From Dolomedes plantarius (lineage: Eukaryota > Arthropoda > Arachnida > Araneae > Dolomedidae): DNA of 64,000 nucleotides. Shown here one piece after another: positions 58,148-64,000 of this stretch (positions are counted from its first letter, which is position 1; every line of letters begins with the position of its first letter). The notes below the pieces were generated by a model. That model had not been told where the DNA came from. It did no database searches and saw only the letters and a list, made by a program, of their open reading frames with translations. A program made the position numbers and the translations under genes. Location: positions 202,652,135-202,716,134 of the forward strand of contig OU015490.1 in the NCBI GenBank assembly GCA_907164885.2, in the 5' to 3' direction.

Positions 58148-58706
58148 AATTAAAAAATAAACTGAATTTATAATATAATCTGTAATTCGTCGTTTCATTT
58201 AAGGTAAAAATATTTCAGAGAAATTTCAATTAATCCATATGGTATGAGGGGGGGGGGCGGCAAAATTATTCTCGCACACGGGCGGCAGCTACCCTAGGAA
58301 CGGCCCTGCATCGAGATAAACCCATTTAATGTCGAGCTGGCAATGAGTGCAGCCTTTAAAGAAAACTAACATTGCAAAGAAAAAGCGTATAGCGTCAAAG
58401 TTAACAACTGGGCTAAAAACTTCGTCGAATGACTCACCTTTAACTTGGCGGAAGCCTTGAGCGAGGAGACGGGCTTTATAAAGCTGTATACGACATTCTT
58501 TATCCTTGGTAGTAAATACCCTTCGGCAACTTAAGACTTTTCAGGTCGTTCGATTAGCTCTCGTACTCCTCATTCTTTTATTATTTTCAGCTCTTCTTGA
58601 ATTGCTGCTAACCAGTTTGATTTTTGAGAAGACTCAACAGCCCGTGAAAAACTTTTTGGAATAATTTCCTGACTTTCTTCTAGTCATGCGGTCGTATGGC
58701 TGCAAC

Positions 58707-58892
58707 CAGAGCCTGACTAAGGCAGGGGCATACGGGGCAGTTGCCCCGGGCCCCCACATCAGAGGGGGCCCCCAAATCGAATAGAAAGTTTAGTAATAAG
58801 TATTAAGTTCATCATTACTGAAGTAGTGAAGCAGAGGGGGGCCCCCAAAGAAGTTTTTGCCCCGGGCCCCAATTAGGCTAAGTCGGGCCCTG
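58707..58892. mobile_element. short hAT MITE inside copia
   Basis: This 186-bp element begins CAGAGCCTGACTAAGGCAGG and ends GCTAAGTCGGGCCCTG, flanked by GCTGCAAC on both sides (58699-58706, 58893-58900). GC-rich inner inverted pieces (GCCCCGGGCCCC) lie near each end. Non-coding. Confidence 0.9.
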
Positions 58893-59627
58893 GCTGCAAC
58901 TGACTTCTGGATTGTCTTTCACAAAACCACTTGCACTGTATTGATCAGCTGCACTGAATGAGAAAAGTTTTAGATTATAATTTATATTATGTTTTTAACA
59001 ATACTTTTGAATATCGTTTAATGATCTAAATCTGACGGTCTTCCTTCTATGTAGTAGTAGACGTCAGTTCTATCTCCTCTTGGTCTCGTTACTGGTTTTT
59101 GTACCCAGGTGACCTCCTTTCGACTTTCTCCGTCAGATTGAAAATCTGAAGCGTGTGGAGTTGCACCGTCTTCACTTAACTGACACTGGTCACCTCGGTC
59201 AGACTCTTTTAACGTAATTTCGCTTTTAATCCTGATTGGGACTTCATCTTCTGATTCAGAACACGAATCTGAATATCTCCTTTCAAAAATCTTTACACCT
59301 GGTTCCAGAACTGCTCCATCTGTGCTATCTGCTTTAGAATCTTCATCACATCTTATATTAATGGTTTCGACAACTATGTTCATCTAGCAACCAGATTCTG
59401 TAACCTCTCCTTTGCATTGCGTATCCTCCAAGGATTCCTTTCTTGGCACGTACATCCAATTTCTTCCTTTGTTGTTTAGGTACTCCTACAAAAACATTAA
59501 TACCGAAAGGTTTCATATGTCTTACCGATGGTTTCTTTCTACAAAAGAGTTCGGAAGGCGTTTTACCTTGACCTTAACGGCATACTCTGTTCCAGGCATA
59601 AGTGTAACAATCCTTCAGACCTAAAAC

Positions 59628-59791
59628 CATGAAGCTACAGAAGGAGCGTAAGCTTCAATGGGGAATTTTTCAAAAAATGGACCGATTATTGTCGCTCACC
59701 GGTAGATGGCGCGACATGTAAGTGAAGTGACGATTTTTCATTGAATTATACGGCGTGGTGGTGAAAGTTGTTTTACAAATTTTAAAATTTA
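59628..59791 (+). repeat. 164-bp direct repeat, copy 1 (THAP-element 5' end)
   Basis: GAAGCTACAGAAGGAGCGTAAG starts a block that recurs at 60556-60719 with only a few changes, including CACCGGTAGATGGCGCGACA and GGCGTGGTGGTGAAAGTTG. In the second copy the block is followed by a THAP coding exon. In this copy Tc1 sequence follows instead. Confidence 0.9.
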
Positions 59792-59799
59792 CCGACTAC

Positions 59800-60238
59800 C
59801 ATTGACTTCTGTACACCGACAAGCCTGTTTGCAGGGGTGTCGGGCACATTCGACCTGGGATGTCAATGACTGGAGTACAACTGTTTTCAGTGATGAGTCC
59901 CGCTTCGAACTGAGCCCCGATGACCAGCGAATACGAGTCTAGAGACGCCCCGGACAGCGCAGTGGTGGGATACCAACCTGACTGTCTTCCACCATACGGC
60001 CGACAACGAGGAGTGATGGTCTGGGGTGCCATTTCATTTCATATCAGGATACCTTTAGTTGTCATCCGCGGCACCCTTGCAGCACAGCGGTACGTCGACG
60101 ATATTCTGCGCCCCGTTGTGTTGCTCTTCATATCACGCCATCCTGGGCTGACATTTCAGCAAGATAATGCCCGCCCGCGCACGGGGAGAGTTTCTACTGC
60201 TTGTCTTCGTGCTTGCACAACGCTACCTTGACCAGTAA
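59800..60238 (+). pseudogene. Tc1-family transposase fragment
   Basis: Broken frames give the first-acid region (VFSDESRFELSPDDQR-like, 59885-59940). They then give GVMVWGAISFHIRIPLVVIR, YVDDILRPVVLLF and HPGLTFQQDNARPRTGRV with the second catalytic Asp. A frameshift near 59940 separates the two parts. The N-terminal HTH and the third acid are missing, and no inverted repeats were recognised. Confidence 0.88.
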
Positions 60239-60239
60239 G

Positions 60240-60550
60240 GTCTCCGGATTTCTAGAAATTCTAAAGTGTTTCCAATGAAGACAAAAGACGAGGCTCTTAA
60301 TATTTTTACAAAATTCCAGAAACGTGCAAAGAGATTCTTGGGAATGAAACTTGTCAGCGGGAGGACCGAAAACGGCCTCGAATTTATAAATGAAGGATTT
60401 TCTACCTTTCTAAAACATTCAAGATATCAAGCCTGAAAGAACAAATAATACTTACAGTCCTGAACAAAGTGGAGTAGCAGAAAGGTACAACTATACAGCC
60501 CTCGGCAGCGTTAAAGCTTTGCTTGAAGACAGTGGACTCTCAGAAGGTTT
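60240..60550 (+). pseudogene. copia integrase core piece, inverted relative to the rest
   Basis: Frames give [56 protein letters not shown] and VKALLEDSGLSEGF, the catalytic core of Ty1/copia integrase (including the E of the ENGLEF block). It is on the plus strand while the other copia pieces are on the minus strand. Its 3' edge (SEGF) would join the minus-strand piece at 59620 if 59628-60550 were flipped. Confidence 0.8.
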
Positions 60551-60555
60551 TAGGC

Positions 60556-60719
60556 ATGAAGCTACAGAAGGAGCGTAAGCTTCAATGGAGAATTTTTCGA
60601 AAAATGGACCGATTATTGTCGCTCACCGGTAGATGGCGCGACATGTAAGTGAAGTGACGATTTTGCATTGAGTTATACGGCGTGGTGGTGAAAGTTGTTT
60701 TACAAATTTTAAAATTTAT
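60556..60719 (+). repeat. 164-bp direct repeat, copy 2, upstream of the THAP exon
   Basis: The second copy of the block at 59628-59791. It ends 13 bases before the ATG of the THAP frame, so it may hold that transposon's promoter and 5' UTR. A third, more distant relative may be at about 61480-61565 (AAGCTTCAGAAGGAG, CACTAGATGGCGCG). Confidence 0.9.
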
Positions 60720-60732
60720 TCTGTGCACAAAT

Positions 60733-60840
60733 ATGCCAAACACGTGTTTTGCTCCGGGTTGTTCTACTGGCTATCGATCAGCCTTAAAGAGAAATAAAGA
60801 AACTGGACAGAGAAATCCTAGTATATTTGCTGCTCCTAAG
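60733..60840 (+). pseudogene. THAP zinc-finger exon 1 of a P-element-type transposase
   Basis: ATG at 60733, then PNTCFAPGCSTGYRSALKRN and NPSIFAAPK, ending at a clean donor AAG|GTAAGA. The paired Cys (C-F-A-P-G-C) and the F-x-x-P-K end are the first half of a THAP domain (C2CH zinc finger). THAP domains bind DNA in P-element/THAP9 transposases and in host regulators. The phase is 0 at the donor. Confidence 0.75.
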
Positions 60841-61312
60841 GTAAGAACATTATTATTGTTTTGTGTTAATATAAGATGTATAATAATGAGAGAAAAGTAC
60901 AGCTGCTGTGTTTTAAGCGAGCGCAAAGTTAAGACATCTTAAGTTCTGCTGGAAGTAAGCATGTTTTATTTTTCAATCATCCCTATATCCCATCAGAAAA
61001 AAATCATCAGGTGTTCACAAAGCTCTATTGTATGTAAACAGGTGTAAATAATTACTGATACTATTGCTCTAAAGGAAATCGCTCAATCAATAAAAGATGT
61101 ACGATACTTACGTATATAATGAAGCATTAGTTTTTGATGGTTTTCAAATTTTCAATTACAAATTTACCTTCATTAGCGATTGTAATTCATTTGATATGTT
61201 TGTGGAATGTAACAAGTTATCAGAGAGTGAATTTTATACCTAGCATACAATTTTCATTTTATAAATATATATTGATTTTGTTTGTTGTTCATTTCAATTC
61301 TACTCATTCCAG

Positions 61313-61468
61313 GATAGTGAACTTTTGGAGAAATGACAAAAAGCCATCCCCAGAAAAGACCAAGTTTTCAGTATTCGTGACAGGCTCTGTGAGTTGCATT
61401 TTGAAAAAGAGTATATAGAAAGGTCATATGCGACTACACTCACTGATGGAACAATATTTACTCTTGAG
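61313..61468 (+). pseudogene. THAP exon 2, with a stop in place of the conserved Trp
   Basis: The acceptor CATTCCAG is in phase 0 and is followed by DSELLEK, a TGA, then QKAIPRKDQVFS, RLCELHFEKEYIE and TTLTDGTIFTLERGLR. C-E-L-H supplies the last Cys and His of the C2CH finger. The TGA occupies the position of the invariant THAP Trp (TGG to TGA), so the domain is dead. Coding similarity ends near 61468; no further transposase exons follow in this orientation. Confidence 0.75.
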
Positions 61469-61569
61469 AGAGGGTTACGACTTTTAAGCTTCAGAAGGAG
61501 GAGCAGCTCAGTGTTAAAAATGTGTCTCACATTTTGTCGCCGCCACTAGATGGCGCGCGCATGTAATAG

Positions 61570-63020
61570 CTTGCGGCTTAGACACGGACAACCATACGCT
61601 TTAATATGGGCTTTTCGTATATTTCCTAGCGAAAACAAGTTGTTTTATTTTAGTGCATATTTAATATGAATTTATTTATTCAGTTTAACAATTGTTTATT
61701 TTCATTCAAAATCTTTATTTCAAGTGCTTTTTTTGCTACAATTCATTAAAATTCTTAAAGGAAATGAGTAAATTTTTCAGAATAATTGTGTATTGGTTTC
61801 AGAATAAATGAGTTCAGAATTTTGTAATAATTTAATAATTAAGGAAATGAAATTACAGAAAAGAATTGTGAAGAAATTTTTTTATCATTGTTCATAATCT
61901 CTTGTGGAAAAAAAATGTGAGAAATAATACTGATTAACCAAAATACACACACACGCATATAGTAATATAAGAATATTTTTATTTGCAAAATGTGAGAAAT
62001 AATACTGATTAACCAAAATACACACACACACATAGTAATATAAGAATATTTTTATTTGCAGATAAGTATGAATAATACATCATATATAACAGGCCTTTAA
62101 AAAGAAAAGCAACATTTTCTATCAATCACAAATAAATTCTTATCAGGACTAATAAAATAGGAAGTCAATTCAGTATTTAATCAGACAATACTTTAAAATA
62201 TCTTCCTTTGGAAAAAAAAATCAGTCAAAGCATCTCAGATTACACTTTTTAAAACTGGAGGTATAATCGTCAAGTTGGTAAATTACTGAGTACAGATTTT
62301 TTCAGCAAATTAAAAAGAAAAAAAAAAACAAATAACTTTGACAAGGACAAATCAGCTATATTTTTGAATTTTCACAAAGTCCGCATTTTATTGCATAAGC
62401 AGATTTTGTATGCAGATTTTGCAGCAAATTATAAAAGAAAAAAAACCCAAATAACATTCATAAGGACAAATCAGCTATAATTTTGCATTTTCACAAAGTA
62501 TGGGTTTCATTGTACTCACAGTAAAAATATAGGAAAATATTAATTTTTATTTAAATTATACTCAACAGATTTTGCATAAGCATTTATAGTAACAACATTG
62601 TTTATCATACAATGAAAACTTATTTACTTATCAACTAACTTAATAGTGATAAAATTCAATATTAAGAAAAGTCAACTGGAAATATTTTATTTCTGTGCAC
62701 AATTAAAAAAAAAATGATGGCTTTAGTTCAGACGTGTAGCTCAATTTGCCATAACCACAAAATATATTAAATAGAAGAAAAGTATTTCATAAAGAACTGA
62801 AATTAACAACATACACTATTAATACATTATTATAAAATAAAAATTAAATGTGTGATATACAATTTACTATAGATAAATTTGATCAAAAAATTATACATGA
62901 CAGGATTTGCAGATATTGATAACATTATTCATTGATATTGACAAGGGAATAACTTCAGACATGAGAATAATTCAATTCAAAAGTAATATAAAATGAAAGC
63001 TTAAATTTAATAATACAGAA
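61570..63020. other. AT-rich stretch with two local duplications
   Basis: A 75-bp unit (TGTGAGAAATAATACTGATT...) at 61916-61990 is repeated in tandem at 61991-62062. A roughly 100-bp block at about 62297-62396 recurs at about 62415-62515 (GGACAAATCAGCTATA, TTTTCACAAAGT). No gene is seen. Confidence 0.8.
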
Positions 63021-63590
63021 TTATAATTTCGATTGTTTTCTCAATCTTTTAACATTAGCGCAGAGTTGAGCATTTTTATTCTCTTGTTTGCATATAAAAT
63101 GCATGCGCGTAATCAGAAAAAAGTTGATAACCTTTTGAATTAAATAAAAGTTATGTTGCTCAGTGCAACCAATTACTGGCATAGGAGGACCAGTATAAAT
63201 CTCTTTTATCACTTGAAAAATTAGTTTATCATTTAATTTATTAAAATTTAGAGTTTTGATTATTGTCATTTCGAGAATATTAATGACTTTTAAAAACAAA
63301 TCTGAAGGGTATATTAAGGAACCTTTACTTTTTAAAAAAATTAGTTTATTTTGATCAGTATTATTGTTTGTAGTGATTAATTTTTATATGCATTGGTCAC
63401 ATTTAGAAAATCTGCTGATCCTCCTAACAACATAACCAGCAACATAATTTATTACAAAATCTGATGATGATATCATTAAATAATCATGGTCATCAATCTT
63501 ATTGACCGCGGCAGGTATGACTTCATCTGTAAGTCCCTTGTCAATAATTTTATCGAGCCATTCAGCCCATTCTATCTTCTTATCTGAAGA
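63021..63590 (-). pseudogene. P-element/THAP9-type transposase C-terminus
   Basis: Read on the minus strand: KKIEWAEWLDKIIDKGL, then FVINYVAGYVVRRISRF and CDQC, an in-frame TAA at 63384-63386, then KSKGSLIYPSDLFLKVINIL. It runs on to ANVKRLRKQSKL and a stop at 63021. The YVAGYV-C-x-x-C-GSLIYPS order is the conserved end of THAP9/P transposases. It is the opposite orientation to the THAP exons at 60733-61468, so it belongs to another copy or a rearranged one. Confidence 0.65.
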
Positions 63591-63870
63591 CTCCCAAAAA
63601 GCACACATCAGGCCCGACCTGGCCGAAGCCCCACTGGGTAAATCCTGATGGTGCGGATAGACCCGCAGCAGGCAACCACTCCACGCACGACCCAGACAAG
63701 GTCCCACACACACAACCCACAAGACCCACACCACAAGATAAGCCGCACGGTCGGGCTCCAAGCAGAACAGACGGATGTGCCAGAGGAATAATAACTTTTA
63801 ATATAGAAGACAAAAAGTTCTGCCGGAGGACACTCGAACCCACCTACCTTCGAGACAAAAGAAGAAAAAG
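63591..63870 (-). repeat. GC-rich repeat abutting the P-transposase fragment
   Basis: The base composition changes abruptly from AT-rich to GC-rich at about 63590. On the minus strand GGGTTCGAGTGTCC (plus 63829-63842) resembles a pol III B box, so a SINE is possible; no convincing A box was found. Overlapping open frames on the minus strand run from this sequence into the transposase and are fusion artefacts. Beyond 63870 the sequence is unassigned. Confidence 0.35.
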
Positions 63871-64000
63871 AAGGTGGCGAAAAAAGAAAGAGCCCAAACG
63901 AAACGACAGCACAAAATTAGTGACTGCAAGCGATTACGCGAAGACAAGTTACCTGATTTATTTATTAGCAATAACTGGCACTGACTAAGAATAATAATTA

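Larger units (their letters stand above)
54988..58308 (+). mobile_element. hAT element inserted in copia, carrying a Penelope-like element
   Basis: Ends CAGGGCCGTTCCAACATGGG and CCTAGGAACGGCCCTG are flanked by the perfect 8-bp duplication CATCGAGA (54980-54987, 58309-58316). The subterminal CACACGGGCGGCA motif appears near both ends. The only coding remnant of the hAT itself is at 57959-58147. The body is interrupted by the Penelope-like unit at about 55903-57770. Confidence 0.93.
54390..60555 (-). pseudogene. decayed Ty1/copia retrotransposon, fragmented and partly inverted
   Basis: Minus-strand pieces, in protein order from high to low coordinate, follow copia pol. At 59400-59620 is the integrase end (KTPSELFCRKKPSVRHMKPFG). 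At 59018-59383 is the acidic linker (RYSDSCSESEDEVPI). At 58317-58660 is the RT start (VKGESFDEVFSP-like). At 54745-54985 is the RT catalytic part (VCLLKQAIYSVHES, ILLLYVDDN), and at 54390-54480 FPYRKRIRGLAFIAWHTRPD. The integrase core at 60240-60550 is on the plus strand instead. hAT insertions at 54988 and 58707 split it. No LTRs were seen. Confidence 0.8.

Noticed and set aside
63580..63843. 125- and 87-codon minus-strand ORFs near the window end
   Set aside because: They run from a GC-rich repeat into transposase sequence; only the transposase part (below 63590) has family motifs.

Overview
This is a window of an AT-rich, repeat-laden animal genome. Genes are split into short exons with GT/AG introns and large introns full of DNA transposons, MITEs and (TA)n tracts; there are no bacterial features. 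One ancestral gene can be followed. It is an arthropod-type orthologue of cyclin-D-binding Myb-like transcription factor 1 (DMTF1), with 14 plus-strand exons between 4982 and 45926. The transposon set (Tc1, mariner DD34D and DD41D, pogo/Tigger, hAT, piggyBac-like, P-element/THAP, Jockey, copia, Penelope-like) resembles what is known from chelicerates, especially orb-weaving spiders. That taxonomic guess is inference.

Layout. 1-4980: possible 3' ends of one or two upstream transcripts, two adjacent large imperfect palindromes (930-2792), and a GC-rich SINE-like repeat (about 4094-4450). 4982-45926: the DMTF1-like gene. The exon phases close exactly to 612 codons plus a stop, and three Myb-type repeats are visible, but the start codon lies upstream and was not found. 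Its introns hold four copies of an unclassified repeat ending in (TA)n, eight piggyBac-like TTAA (or TTAT) elements, three copies of a TA-flanked MITE family, Tigger-like remnants, two fold-back mariner derivatives, a Tc1 element split by a solo LTR, a 1.5-kb DD41D transposon with a full-length ORF, a Jockey RNase H fragment and a tRNA-derived SINE.

46595-64000: a downstream transposon graveyard with no recognisable host gene. It holds a 4.8-kb ZMYM1-like hAT with intact 8-bp target duplication and several passengers; a mariner split by a hAT; a decayed, partly inverted copia element split by a hAT that itself hosts a Penelope-like element with inverted arms; a P-element-type THAP exon pair; and a P-transposase C-terminus.

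The most striking pattern is the number of large inverted repeats made from transposon ends (about 930-2792, 12279-12845, 30861-31896, 49735-49945, 55903-57770), several of which would be transcribed as long hairpins within or near the gene. No CRISPR, operon, rRNA or genuine tRNA gene was seen.
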